Shown here in pieces: positions 41,919 through 51,101 of a stretch of DNA of 64,000 nt. Every line of letters starts with the position of its first letter. Position 1 is the stretch's first letter. This stretch comes from an uncultured Lachnospiraceae bacterium. Its GTDB lineage: Bacteria > Bacillota > Clostridia > Lachnospirales > Lachnospiraceae. The notes below the pieces were generated by a model. That model was not told where the DNA came from. It searched no databases and was given only the letters and a program-made list of their open reading frames with translations. The DNA lies in assembly GCA_902779445.1 (NCBI GenBank), contig CACZBM010000012.1, positions 1 to 64,000 of the forward strand, in the 5' to 3' direction. The position numbers and the translations under genes are program-made.

Positions 41919-41956
41919 CTAATTGTGCTCATTTTTTCGGGTTGACATTTTACCCA

Positions 41957-42195
41957 TTGTGCGGGGCATACTCGCGCTCGGCGCTCGTAATCATGCCCGA
42001 AAAACGTCCACTGGACGTTTTTCCTTCCTGAGTGAAGCGAAGGATCTCTTAGAGATTCTTCGGGCACAAGCCCTCAGAATGACATCCCCCCTGTCATCCT
42101 GAGCGGAGCGAAGGATCTCTTAGAGATTCTTCGGGCACAAGCCCTCAGAATGACATCCCCCTGTCATCCTGAGCGGAGCGAAGGATCTCTTAGAA
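41957..42195. repeat. Inverted R1 unit plus 70-bp tandem REP duplication upstream of trxB
   Basis: An inverted R1 unit occupies about 41957-42039 (GGGGCATACTCGCGC ... GGACGTTTTTCC). Then a unit of 70-71 bp, AAGGATCTCTTAGAGATTCTTCGG...GAGCGGAGCG, is present at 42040-42110 and again at 42111-42180, with a third partial start to about 42194. The two full copies differ by one C. With the promoter region this fills the 326-bp gap before trxB. Confidence 0.8.
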
Positions 42196-42219
42196 AAAGA
42201 TATGATCGGAGGACAGAAT

Positions 42220-43119
42220 ATGAAGGATATAATCATTGTAGGAGCAGGCCCCGCAGGGCTTACCGCATCAATATATGCATTAAGAGCAGGAAAGAGTGTT
42301 CTTCTTTTAGAAGCGAAGAATTACGGAGGACAGATCGTCAACACTCCGGATATAGAGAATTACCCCGGACTAAAGCATGTTTCCGGATTTGAATATGCCA
42401 CCACTCTTTATGAACAGGCTGCCGGATTTGGTGCAGAGATTGAATATGAGACCGTGACCGGTATTGAGAACGGTGAGGTGAAGACCGTCCTTACGGAAAG
42501 CGGAAATAAATACGAGGCGAAGGCTGTCATCATAGCAACCGGTGCGAAGAACCGCCACATGGGTGTGGACCGCGAAGACGAACTGATCGGCAAAGGCATT
42601 TCTTACTGTGCAACCTGCGACGGAGCCTTCTTCAGAGGAAAAGATGTGGCTGTATACGGAGGCGGAAACACTGCGCTTTCCGACGCTCTGTTCTTATCGA
42701 ATTACTGCAGGACAGTCTACATCATCCATAGAAGGGATGAATTCAGAGGAAGCGATGCTGATGTCCAGAAGGTAAGGGACAGGGAAAACGTCAGATTCGT
42801 CCTGAATTCAACAGTCGAAAAGCTGAACGGTGATCCTGTGCTCTCTTCCGTTACCGTGAAAAATAAGCTATCCGGAGAGCTTTCAGAAATAGAAGTAAAC
42901 GGCCTTTTCGTCGCAATAGGCCAGGAACCTGATAATACTGCCTTTGAAAATGTGGTTACCCTTGATGAAAAGGGGTATATCGATGCCCCTGAAAGCTGCA
43001 CCACAAAGACTGACGGTATCTATACCGCCGGTGACTGCAGGGTAAAGGAAGTAAGGCAGCTCACTACAGCAGCTTCCGACGGGGCCATTGCCGCCCTGGC
43101 TGCCTGCAGCAGGATGTGA
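42220..43119 (+). CDS. trxB: Thioredoxin-disulfide reductase
   Basis: 299 residues, NADPH-dependent flavoprotein that reduces thioredoxin in the cytoplasm. The FAD-binding motif GAGPAGLTAS begins at residue 8, the redox pair is Cys130/Cys133 in CATCDG, the NADPH motif is GGGNTALSDALF, and the C-terminal FAD motif is TAGDCRVKEVRQLTTAASDG. The start at 42220 is chosen because CGGAGGA lies directly upstream; an in-frame ATG at 42202 has no ribosome site. It precedes a [FeFe] hydrogenase by about 100 bp with its own promoter. A long repeat-filled leader lies upstream. Confidence 0.95.
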   Translation: MKDIIIVGAGPAGLTASIYALRAGKSVLLLEAKNYGGQIVNTPDIENYPGLKHVSGFEYATTLYEQAAGFGAEIEYETVTGIENGEVKTVLTESGNKYEAKAVIIATGAKNRHMGVDREDELIGKGISYCATCDGAFFRGKDVAVYGGGNTALSDALFLSNYCRTVYIIHRRDEFRGSDADVQKVRDRENVRFVLNSTVEKLNGDPVLSSVTVKNKLSGELSEIEVNGLFVAIGQEPDNTAFENVVTLDEKGYIDAPESCTTKTDGIYTAGDCRVKEVRQLTTAASDGAIAALAACSRM

Positions 43120-43154
43120 GAATGAAAAAACCCTCGTAAAAGTCTGATTATTAT

Positions 43155-43194
43155 GGTAGAATTGCGAGAGTTGCTGAAAGCAACGGAGCAATTC
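43155..43194 (+). promoter_or_regulatory. Extended -10 promoter and nested stem-loop upstream of the hydrogenase
   Basis: TGGTAGAAT (about 43154-43162) is an extended -10 box. GAATTGC (43159-43165) pairs with GCAATTC (43188-43194) around an inner stem GTTGCT-GAA-AGCAAC (43170-43184). As DNA it is an operator-like dyad on the -10 box; as RNA the hairpin would lack part of its outer strand. AGGAG precedes the ATG at 43224. Confidence 0.45.
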
Positions 43195-43223
43195 GTTTGT
43201 ATCATAATTTTTAGGAGAAACAC

Positions 43224-44699
43224 ATGGTAACAAGTGATCAAAGTATAGTAAGCCTTAAACACAGGATAATGGAGGAAGTCTGCAGACTTGCCTGGAATGA
43301 CGAGCTGGATGAGCAGCATAAAGATGAGCTTGTCTATAAGATAATACCGGGTCCCAAGCCCGATTACAGATGCTGTATCTATAAGGAGCGTGAGATCGTC
43401 CGCCAGAGGATCCGGCTTGCCTGTGCCGAGAACCCCACATACAACCCGGGGTCAAAAAATGTGGTGCAGGTCATAGATCCTGCCTGCGACGAGTGCCCTA
43501 TTTCAGCCTATTCTGTTACAAACAGCTGTCGTTTCTGCCTCGGAAAAGCATGTCTGAATTCATGTAAGTTCGGTGCCATCTCTCCCGGAGAATTCCGAAT
43601 GAGGATAGATCCCGCCAAGTGTAAGGAATGCGGTATGTGTGCCAAGGAATGTCCTTACCGTGCCATCGTTCATCAGGAACGTCCCTGTAAGAAATCATGT
43701 CCGGTAGGAGCTATCTCATATGATGAATACGGCTTCTGTCACATAGACGAAGATAAATGCATACAGTGCGGACACTGCATTCACAGCTGTCCCTTCGGTG
43801 CCATCGGTTCCAAGACCTATCTCGTGAACATCATTAACGAGATCAAGAAAGGAAGCGAGGTCATTGCCATGTGTGCTCCCGCAACAGAGGGCCAGTTCGG
43901 TGAGAAGATCAGCATGGCTGCAATTAAAAAAGCCCTTAAAAAGGCAGGCTTCTCCGACATGGTGGAAGTCGGTCTCGGCGGAGACATGACTGCCGCATCC
44001 GAAGCGGAGGAATGGAGCGAGGCGAAGAAGGAAGGCAAGAAGATGACCACTTCCTGCTGTCCTGCCTTTATAAATATGCAGAAAAAGCACTTCCCTGAGA
44101 TATTCGAGAACAATATGTCCTCCACTGTCTCACCCATGTGTGCTATCTCCAGATACCTAAAGGCTCTGCACCCCGGATGTATCACGGTCTTCATAGGACC
44201 CTGCATTGCAAAGAAATCCGAGACCCTTGACAAATCTGTTCCGGATAATGCAGACTATGCCGTTACCTATGGTGAGATCAGAGCTCTCTTACGTTCAAAG
44301 GACGTTGCAATGGAGCCTGTCGAGGACGAATATCAGGAAGCTTCACTCTGGGGAAAGAAATTTGCCCAGAGCGGCGGTGTGGCTGCAGCCGTTATCGAGT
44401 GTATGGAAGAAAGAGGGGAAGATACATCGGATATCAAACTCTTAAAATGCGCCGGCGGTTCAGACTGCAAAAAGGCTCTTACTCTTCTTAAGAATAATAA
44501 ACTTCAGGAAGATTTCATAGAAGGAATGGTATGTCCCGGAGGATGCGTGGGCGGTCCTTCACGGCATAAGACCGAGGTGGAAATCACCAAGGCAAGAAAC
44601 TCACTGCTCTCAAGGGCAGATGACAGAAAAGTACTTAAGAATCTTGAAAACTATCCCATGGATAAATTCTCAATGCACAGAGATGGGAAAATGGCTTAA
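43224..44699 (+). CDS. Group B monomeric [FeFe] hydrogenase
   Basis: 491 residues. The N-terminal part carries cysteine clusters: CDECP, CRFCLGKACLNSC, then two classical 4Fe-4S motifs CKECGMCAKECP and CIQCGHCIHSCP. The H-cluster domain has the three signature loops in the group B form: TSCCPAFINMQKKHFPE, FIGPCIAKKSE and CPGGCVGGPSRH. It interconverts protons and hydrogen in the cytoplasm with ferredoxin-type electron donors. Group B enzymes are common in fermentative Clostridia but less studied than group A; a sensory or low-activity role is possible. It follows trxB and precedes rnpB. Maturases HydEFG are not in the window. Confidence 0.93.
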   Translation: MVTSDQSIVSLKHRIMEEVCRLAWNDELDEQHKDELVYKIIPGPKPDYRCCIYKEREIVRQRIRLACAENPTYNPGSKNVVQVIDPACDECPISAYSVTNSCRFCLGKACLNSCKFGAISPGEFRMRIDPAKCKECGMCAKECPYRAIVHQERPCKKSCPVGAISYDEYGFCHIDEDKCIQCGHCIHSCPFGAIGSKTYLVNIINEIKKGSEVIAMCAPATEGQFGEKISMAAIKKALKKAGFSDMVEVGLGGDMTAASEAEEWSEAKKEGKKMTTSCCPAFINMQKKHFPEIFENNMSSTVSPMCAISRYLKALHPGCITVFIGPCIAKKSETLDKSVPDNADYAVTYGEIRALLRSKDVAMEPVEDEYQEASLWGKKFAQSGGVAAAVIECMEERGEDTSDIKLLKCAGGSDCKKALTLLKNNKLQEDFIEGMVCPGGCVGGPSRHKTEVEITKARNSLLSRADDRKVLKNLENYPMDKFSMHRDGKMA

Positions 44700-44712
44700 T
44701 ACACGTTAACTT

Positions 44713-45059
44713 CAGGCAGACCGGGTGATCGCTGGTACTTTTGGTACGAGAGGAAAGTCCGGGCTTCACAGGGCAGGATACCGGCTAACGGCCGGCTGAG
44801 GTAACTCACGGGAAAGCGCAACAGAAAACATGTAGCCGATGGCGGGGAACCCCGCACAGGTAATAGCGAAAAGGCGGTGTAAGAGACCACCGGCCGGGCA
44901 GTAATGCCCGGCGCATTGCAAGCCCTATCCGAAGCAAGACCATGATGAAGGCTATGGGGGTGCCCCTCCCGCTTTCAGGTAGGTCGCTTGAGGCCTGTGG
45001 CAACACAGGTCCTAGATAGATGATCATCCAAGACATAACCCGGCTTACAGGTCTGCCTG
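44713..45059 (+). ncRNA. rnpB: RNase P RNA
   Basis: The catalytic RNA of RNase P. Recognised by GAGGAAAGTCCGGGC near the 5' end, AACAGAAA, GTAAGAGACCACCGG, and the 3' block AGATAGATGATCATCC ... ACATAACCCGGCTTACAG. The ends are set by the P1 helix: CAGGCAGACC (44713-44722) pairs with GGTCTGCCTG (45050-45059). The length of about 347 nt and the overall layout fit the ancestral A type rather than the Bacillus B type, but I did not fold it fully. Confidence 0.96.
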
Positions 45060-45079
45060 ATCTTTAAATCTTTTTCTTC

Positions 45080-46741
45080 TTATACGTCGAAGCAGCTTCC
45101 TCCGACGAATTCCCTTACAATTGAATTCTTCGGCAGATCCTCTGTTGAGATACCGAGGAAATACTGAAGGAACTTAAGCAGACGGAGTGCCTCCTGGTAT
45201 TCGGGATCATCCTGTGTGATTCCGAAGAGCAGCGGCTCAGCAAACTGTTTTAATGCGGCGAGCTCATATATCAGAGCTGAATTGAACATAGCATCCGCAC
45301 CCTCCTGGAAGGGGAAGATATTCTCTTCTTCTCCGCGGCGTACAGATCCCCACATTCCGAGGGTTCTGGTGGCTGAAGCACCTCTTGTCCTGAAGTCCCT
45401 CACCATACGCCTTATAAGTCTGCCGTCTGTGGTGGGTATACGGTTATGCTCATCGATATTAAGGGTTGTAAGCGCTGAAATATATATCTTATATTTATCA
45501 TCCGGTGAAAGAGTATAGGACAGCTTGTCATTAAGTCCGTGGATACCCTCGATGACAAGGACATCTTCAGGTCCCATGGTAAGGAAATTACCCTTGTACT
45601 CTCTTTCCCCCGTGATGAAATTGTACTGGGGCATCTCAACCCTTTTCCCTGCGAGGAGATCAGTCATATTCTCATTGAATACTTCAATGTCGATGGCTTC
45701 CAGACATTCGTAATTCTTCTTTCCCTCACTGTCTAAAGGGGTCAGCTCCCTCGGCACGAAATAATTGTCAAGTGCGATAGGATGTGGCTTCATTCCATGT
45801 GCCGCAAGCTGTATGGAAAGCCTGTGAGAGAAGGAAGTCTTTCCGGAAGAAGAAGGTCCTGCTATCATAACGAATTTCTTCTTCTTTTTTACAATATCCC
45901 TTGCGATCTCTGAGATCCTGCTCTCCTGAAGAGCCTCCTGCACCAGGATAAGATCGTTGATCTTTCCTTTCGAGATCACGTCGTTTAAGTCACCCACGGT
46001 CTCTATCCTCATGATCTCATCCCACTTCGTGGCATCCAGCATGGTATTAAAGAGTTTCGGTGTATCATTAAATGGCTGGAGTTCAAGGGGCTTCTGTCTC
46101 TTGGGCAGTCTTAATATCAGTCCCTCATTGTATTTTTTCAGGTCAAAATACTTCACATATCCTGTTGAGGGCACCATGAATCCATAATAATAATCGGTGA
46201 AATCATTGATGGAATACATATTTACTGAAGAGCTCATCCTGTAGTGGAAAAGTCTCTCCTTATCCTTCATTCCAAGCTCCAGGCACTGACGGCGCACCTG
46301 ATCTATGGGATAGCTCTTCTTCTTGATAGTGGTGTCATCAGCCACTATCTCATCCATTCTTTTCTTTACATCGGCCACCAGCTCATCTGTAAGATCCACA
46401 TCGCCCTTTATGGAAATATAGTAGCCGTCTCCCATTGAGAACTCTACCTTCACTCTTTCCAGCTTATCGGAACCTATAATATTATAAAGGGCTTTTAACA
46501 TGATCATGCAGGCAGTCCTCTTATATGCCTTGTGCCCACTGTGTCCAGACAGAGTCTCAAATCCCTGGATCTCACAGTCCTCTTTAACTGTGTGGAAGAG
46601 TTCCTTTAATTTATGATCCCTTACAGCGAGAACAATGGGATGCTCATATTCTCCCTGAAAATCCTTTGCGATATCAAAAAGAGCGGTTCCCTTCTCGTAT
46701 TCGTAATCTTTTCCCTTGTAGCGTACCTTTACTTTTTCCAT
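45080..46741 (-). CDS. TGS-domain uridine kinase-like nucleoside kinase
   Basis: 553 residues. Residues 1-60 are a TGS-type domain. Residues 65-230 resemble the threonyl/alanyl-tRNA synthetase second additional domain. From about 280 there is a P-loop kinase: Walker A IAGPSSSGKTS, then LDNYFVPRELTPLD and YNFITGEREY, VIEGIHGLNDK, and the late RRMVRDFRTRGASATRT block. This fused form is common in Firmicutes and is annotated as a nucleoside (uridine) kinase. The stop lies about 20 bp after the convergent rnpB end, and a REP element lies upstream of the start. Confidence 0.88.
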   Translation of the reverse strand: MEKVKVRYKGKDYEYEKGTALFDIAKDFQGEYEHPIVLAVRDHKLKELFHTVKEDCEIQGFETLSGHSGHKAYKRTACMIMLKALYNIIGSDKLERVKVEFSMGDGYYISIKGDVDLTDELVADVKKRMDEIVADDTTIKKKSYPIDQVRRQCLELGMKDKERLFHYRMSSSVNMYSINDFTDYYYGFMVPSTGYVKYFDLKKYNEGLILRLPKRQKPLELQPFNDTPKLFNTMLDATKWDEIMRIETVGDLNDVISKGKINDLILVQEALQESRISEIARDIVKKKKKFVMIAGPSSSGKTSFSHRLSIQLAAHGMKPHPIALDNYFVPRELTPLDSEGKKNYECLEAIDIEVFNENMTDLLAGKRVEMPQYNFITGEREYKGNFLTMGPEDVLVIEGIHGLNDKLSYTLSPDDKYKIYISALTTLNIDEHNRIPTTDGRLIRRMVRDFRTRGASATRTLGMWGSVRRGEEENIFPFQEGADAMFNSALIYELAALKQFAEPLLFGITQDDPEYQEALRLLKFLQYFLGISTEDLPKNSIVREFVGGSCFDV

Positions 46742-46776
46742 GATATTTACCTTCTTTCGCTATTTTACTATCCCGG

Positions 46777-46851
46777 TGTCATCCTGAGCGCAGCGAAGGA
46801 TCTCAACTACCGGATGAGAGATTCTTCGGGCTACGCCCTCAGAATGACACT
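46777..46851. repeat. REP-like element with terminal inverted repeats
   Basis: GTGTCATCCTGAG at the left end and CTCAGAATGACAC at the right end form a 13-bp imperfect terminal inverted repeat. Between them are GAAGGATCTC and GAGAGATTCTTCGGGC. This is a full-length version of the shorter REP units seen at 9958, 27545, 28047 and 42040-42194. Confidence 0.75.
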
Positions 46852-46882
46852 AACTTAATGGCATCACATCAGTGCCTCATAT

Positions 46883-47668
46883 TTACATCACCATAAACGG
46901 CTCTGCTGTGCCCTCGGTAAATACTGTCACCTCCGGCAGTTCCCTTAAAAAATAGTCTCTCATATCTTCTATAAAGATCTTCTCTATCCCGTAATGTCCG
47001 GCATCAATAACGGATAATCCCTGAAGGACTGCATCCAGTCCCTGATGGTGGCTTATATCTCCCGTGATATATACGTCCGCATTGTTCCGGATGGCATCGG
47101 ATATCTCTCCTCCGCCTGATCCCGGAAGGATCGCCACAGTTTCCACTGCGGAATCAGGATCACCGTATATACGCACACTGGGAATGGAGAACCTCTCCTT
47201 CACAAGATCCGCACACTCCTTAAGAGTATGATCTCCTTCAAGGGTACCGACTCTGCCCAGTCCGGTTTCACGCCCGTCCTCTCCTGTTTTCAGCGAGCAG
47301 AGCGGGATGATATCCTTTAGCTTAAGGATACCGGCCGCATTTTCCGCCATGCATGCAATATCATAATTCGTATGAAATGCAGCATAGGAAATATCGTGTC
47401 TTATCAGCTCCATTATCCTCCGTCCGGTGAAATCGTCTCCCGTGATCGTCTTCATTGGATGAAATATCATGGGATGATGTGTAATGAGCATATCAGCGCG
47501 GTTTTCAACAGCGTGTTCTATGACTTCATCTGTAGCATCCAGGGCGATATAGGCCCTTCGCACTTCCTTTTCCGGTCTTCCCGTGAGGAGCCCCACATTA
47601 TCCCATTCTTCCGCAAGGGACGGTGGACATTTCTTATAAAGGGATGATAGGATCTTTCGGCATTTCAT
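46883..47668 (-). CDS. Nif3-like dinuclear metal centre protein
   Basis: 261 residues. Conserved motifs are EEWDNVGLL near the N-terminus, LITHHPMIFHP, AAFHTNYDIA, and late VYITGDISHHQGLDA and VIDAGHYGIEKI, whose His and Glu residues bind the two metals. The family (YqfO, GTP cyclohydrolase I type 2) forms hexamers; its function is unsettled. It lacks the extra inserted domain present in Bacillus YqfO, which is over 370 residues. It overlaps trmK by 4 bp, as is usual in Firmicutes. Confidence 0.92.
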   Translation of the reverse strand: MKCRKILSSLYKKCPPSLAEEWDNVGLLTGRPEKEVRRAYIALDATDEVIEHAVENRADMLITHHPMIFHPMKTITGDDFTGRRIMELIRHDISYAAFHTNYDIACMAENAAGILKLKDIIPLCSLKTGEDGRETGLGRVGTLEGDHTLKECADLVKERFSIPSVRIYGDPDSAVETVAILPGSGGGEISDAIRNNADVYITGDISHHQGLDAVLQGLSVIDAGHYGIEKIFIEDMRDYFLRELPEVTVFTEGTAEPFMVM

Positions 47669-48186
47669 GAGATACCATCCTTTCTTCCGGCCTTAAAGAT
47701 CACGTAACTCTTTCTCTTTTCCCTGACCTCTTTTTCTTCTACGATCCGGAGTCCTGTCTCATTGAACTCTTCCCTGAATTCGTCTATAAGCGACTGCGGA
47801 GAAAGAATCCAGTTCCTGACATTTTCTTTGATCATTAAAGGTGTCTCGTCGATTATCTTCTTTATCAGCGGTCCTCCCATTCCGGTGATTATCACCGTAT
47901 CCGGAAAACCTGCCTCCACCTTTTCCTTCTCTATATGATCCGGAAGCCCGGTAAGCCCGTCAGATAAAACCAGGGCACATTTCCTGCCGAGACCGTATTT
48001 TTCTGTATTCTCCCCGGCCCGCAAAAGAGGTCCCCTGTTTTTATCGACAAGGTAGGCAAAATCTGCTATACCCTCTTTCAGAAGATAATGCGGAAGGAGC
48101 CCATGATCACAGCCCACATCTGCTATCACCGAATTTTTCTCCACAAATGAGGCAGCAGCCGCGAGCCTTTCAGGTAAGAGCTTCAT
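47665..48186 (-). CDS. trmK: tRNA (adenine(22)-N1)-methyltransferase, short form
   Basis: 173 residues. The Rossmann methyltransferase core is complete: IADVGCDHGLLPHYL binds S-adenosylmethionine, LVDKNRGPL follows, and ITGMGGPLIKKII and WILSPQS are family motifs. Bacillus TrmK is about 50-60 residues longer because of a C-terminal coiled-coil domain, which is missing here; the frame ends soon after RKSYVIFKAG. Overlaps rpoD by 1 bp and nif3 by 4 bp. Methylates A22 in the tRNA D-loop. Confidence 0.9.
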   Translation of the reverse strand: MKLLPERLAAAASFVEKNSVIADVGCDHGLLPHYLLKEGIADFAYLVDKNRGPLLRAGENTEKYGLGRKCALVLSDGLTGLPDHIEKEKVEAGFPDTVIITGMGGPLIKKIIDETPLMIKENVRNWILSPQSLIDEFREEFNETGLRIVEEKEVREKRKSYVIFKAGRKDGIS

Positions 48187-49304
48187 CAGTCGAGATAATC
48201 CTTTAACTTCCTGCTGCGGCTGGGGTGACGGAGCTTACGGAGAGCTTTGGCTTCGATCTGCCTTATTCTCTCTCTTGTAACATTAAACACCTTACCGACT
48301 TCTTCCAGCGTACGCGCTCTGCCGTCATCGAGACCGAATCTTAAACGGAGTACCTTCTGCTCCCTTTCCGTAAGGGTCTCCAATACTTCTTCCAGCTGTT
48401 CCTTTAGAAGCGTAAATGCTGCAGCATCAGCGGGCACCGGCACCTGATCATCCTGGATAAAGTCGCCTAAGTGGCTGTCTTCCTCTTCACCTATGGGAGT
48501 CTCCAGTGAAACAGGCTCCTGGCTTATCTTTAATATCTCGCGCACTCTTTCAACCGGCATGTTCATTGCTTCTGCGATCTCATCCGGGGTAGGTTCGCGT
48601 CCGAGCTCCTGTAAGAGCTGTCTTGAAACCCTGATAAGCTTGTTGATGGTCTCCACCATATGTACAGGGATACGTATGGTACGGGCCTGATCAGCAATTG
48701 CTCTGGTAATAGCCTGTCTAATCCACCAGGTAGCATAGGTGGAAAACTTAAATCCTTTGCGGTAGTCAAATTTCTCTACAGCCTTGATAAGCCCGAGGTT
48801 TCCTTCCTGGATAAGGTCAAGGAAGAGCATTCCCCTTCCCACATATCTCTTGGCAATGGATACAACGAGCCTGAGGTTAGCTTCAGCCAGTTTTTTCTTT
48901 GCTTCCTCGTCTCCGAGCTCCATCCTTTTAGCGAGCTCGATCTCTTCATCCGCTGTAAGGAGGGGTACCTTTCCTATTTCCTTTAAGTACATCCTCACAG
49001 GATCTTCTATGGAAACAGAATCCGGTACAGAGAGGTCGATACTCTCCATATCGGGAACTTCTTCTTCATCCTCTTCGTCAAGATCCGGTTCTTCTTCATC
49101 ATCTCCGGGCTCATTGACCTTTAAAAATTCCAGATTGTTCTGTTCCAGAGTCTCCAATATCCTGTCATACTGGTCCTCATTCAGATTGAAACCACTGAAA
49201 AAGTCTGCTACTTCCTTGTCTTCCAGAACTCCCTTTTTCTTTTTCCCGAGTTCCACCAGCTCTTTCAGCTTTTCTTCAAATTGTGCCTGATTGTCTTCTG
49301 CCAT
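48186..49304 (-). CDS. rpoD: Primary sigma factor RpoD
   Basis: 372 residues. Region 1.1 (about 5-60) precedes an acidic linker rich in Asp and Glu. Region 1.2 is [17 protein letters not shown]. Region 2 has [20 protein letters not shown] and [15 protein letters not shown], which bind core and the -10 element. Region 3 has [11 protein letters not shown]. Region 4 ends with [20 protein letters not shown] for the -35 element. Middle gene of dgt-dnaG-rpoD-trmK-nif3, 12 bp after dnaG. Confidence 0.98.
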   Translation of the reverse strand: MAEDNQAQFEEKLKELVELGKKKKGVLEDKEVADFFSGFNLNEDQYDRILETLEQNNLEFLKVNEPGDDEEEPDLDEEDEEEVPDMESIDLSVPDSVSIEDPVRMYLKEIGKVPLLTADEEIELAKRMELGDEEAKKKLAEANLRLVVSIAKRYVGRGMLFLDLIQEGNLGLIKAVEKFDYRKGFKFSTYATWWIRQAITRAIADQARTIRIPVHMVETINKLIRVSRQLLQELGREPTPDEIAEAMNMPVERVREILKISQEPVSLETPIGEEEDSHLGDFIQDDQVPVPADAAAFTLLKEQLEEVLETLTEREQKVLRLRFGLDDGRARTLEEVGKVFNVTRERIRQIEAKALRKLRHPSRSRKLKDYLD

Positions 49305-49316
49305 TTTGTTTCCTTT

Positions 49317-51101
49317 CTATATTGTGATCCTCATCTTTTCCAGCTTCTCCAGGACCTTTTTCTCCTGGATCGTCCTCTGTATGGGATCAATATCGCCTTC
49401 ATCTGCTGAATGTCTTTTTAAGCTGTCCTTTTTAATCTTTACTACGAGATCTGTAAGCGCCTTTTCCTTTTCACTGTTTGAAAGCTCCGGGTCCAGAGTG
49501 GTATTGAAAACTTCCGCTATCTGTCTCTGTTCCTCGGGATCCTCAAACTTATTTATTATGGCGCCTATCCTGATATCCCTGTCTTCTATCTGCTTAAAAA
49601 AGTCTTCGGCAGCAGCTCTTAAGATCCCCGGTGAAAAGTCTTCATAACTGATATAGGGACTGACCGCTTTATATATTCTTTCCGGCTCTTCACTGATGTA
49701 TGTAAGCAGTAACTTCTGCGCCTCACTTACACCGTCTTTTGCCGTACTTTTCTTATTTTTCCTATCTGTTACCGCCCTTGAATAGAAAGCCCCTCTTCCT
49801 TCTACACTTGTATCTCCCATAAGCCTTGATTCTTCAACGGCTCTTTTCAGTACATCCGTAGGGATCATATACTCCGCCGCAAAGGCTTCCGTATAATTAT
49901 TTCTCTCTATCTCATTATCTATGGCGGCAAGTCTCTTCGCCATCTTCTGCTGGAAGTGGGTTCTTCCTTCGGGATCACTCATATCGTATGCTCTCTGCAT
50001 TATGTGTATCTCGAATGAAAGGCTTTTTTCCGCATTCTCTATACGTTTTTTGAATTCCTCGCTTCCCAGGTTCTTTATGAATTCATCCGGGTCCTTATAA
50101 GGTTCCAGATGTATTATCTTTGCGGATATCCCTGCTTCCCTAAGGATCGGGATAGCTCTTAAGGCTGCTTTCACCCCGGCTCCATCCGAATCATAGGTGA
50201 GCCGCAGGTCTTCGGTATAGCGCTTTAATATCCTTGCATGATCTATGGTAAATGCCGTACCGAGGCTTGCCACTGCTTCCGTAAAACCGGCCTGATGGAG
50301 GCTTATCACATCCATATACCCTTCACAGGCTATCATATAACCCTTCCGGCTCTTTCTGGCTATATTTAAGCCGTACAGGTTCTTTCCCTTGTCAAATACG
50401 ACAGTCTCCGGAGAATTAAGGTATTTCGGCTCTCCGTCACCCATGACCCTGCCACCGAAGCCTATGACCCGGTTATTCACATCCATTATGGGAAACATTA
50501 CTCTGTTCCAGAACCGGTCCTGCATTCCTCTTTTTTCGTCTATGTAGACAAGTCCCGCATCATTTATCTCCTTTTCGGAATAGCCCTTTTCCTTAAGGAA
50601 GGAACAAACTTCATTCCTCTTTCCCGCGAATCCCAGCCCAAAGGAGTGCATCATGTCGGGACTCAGGCCCCTCTTCTTAAAATATTCAAGCCCGGCCTTT
50701 CCTTCAGGTGTCCTCAATGTCTTATAGTAAAAGGATGCTGCGTCTTTTAATACCGACAGTATCCTGGCTCTTTCTCCGGCTTTTCTCTTTTCTTCGGCAC
50801 TCTCTTCGATCTCGGGAAGCTTTACTCCCGCTCTGTCTGCCAGAACCTTTAATGCTTCCTGAAATGTCATATTCTCATAATTCATTACGAAAGAAATGAC
50901 ATTGCCTCCGGCGCCGCAGCCGAAACAATAATAGATCTGCTTTGTCTCCGACACGGAAAAAGAAGGTGTCTTCTCATTGTGAAAGGGACAGAGCCCGAAA
51001 TAATTGGTCCCTTTCTTTTTTAAATTAACACAGGAACCTACAACATCCACGATGTTGTTCCTGTTTCTAACCTCTTCGATTATTTCTTCGGGATAATACA
51101 T
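49317..51101 (-). CDS. dnaG: DNA primase
   Basis: 594 residues. The N-terminal zinc-binding domain is CPFHNEKTPSFSV ... YYCFGCGAGG (CHC2 type, about 38-64). The catalytic TOPRIM part includes RVMGDGEPKYLNSPET, ACEGYMDVISLHQAG and LTYDSDGAG. The C-terminal part binds the DnaB-type helicase. It synthesises RNA primers at the fork. It starts 1 bp after the dgt stop and precedes rpoD, the classical macromolecular-synthesis order without rpsU. Confidence 0.98.
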   Translation of the reverse strand: MYYPEEIIEEVRNRNNIVDVVGSCVNLKKKGTNYFGLCPFHNEKTPSFSVSETKQIYYCFGCGAGGNVISFVMNYENMTFQEALKVLADRAGVKLPEIEESAEEKRKAGERARILSVLKDAASFYYKTLRTPEGKAGLEYFKKRGLSPDMMHSFGLGFAGKRNEVCSFLKEKGYSEKEINDAGLVYIDEKRGMQDRFWNRVMFPIMDVNNRVIGFGGRVMGDGEPKYLNSPETVVFDKGKNLYGLNIARKSRKGYMIACEGYMDVISLHQAGFTEAVASLGTAFTIDHARILKRYTEDLRLTYDSDGAGVKAALRAIPILREAGISAKIIHLEPYKDPDEFIKNLGSEEFKKRIENAEKSLSFEIHIMQRAYDMSDPEGRTHFQQKMAKRLAAIDNEIERNNYTEAFAAEYMIPTDVLKRAVEESRLMGDTSVEGRGAFYSRAVTDRKNKKSTAKDGVSEAQKLLLTYISEEPERIYKAVSPYISYEDFSPGILRAAAEDFFKQIEDRDIRIGAIINKFEDPEEQRQIAEVFNTTLDPELSNSEKEKALTDLVVKIKKDSLKRHSADEGDIDPIQRTIQEKKVLEKLEKMRITI

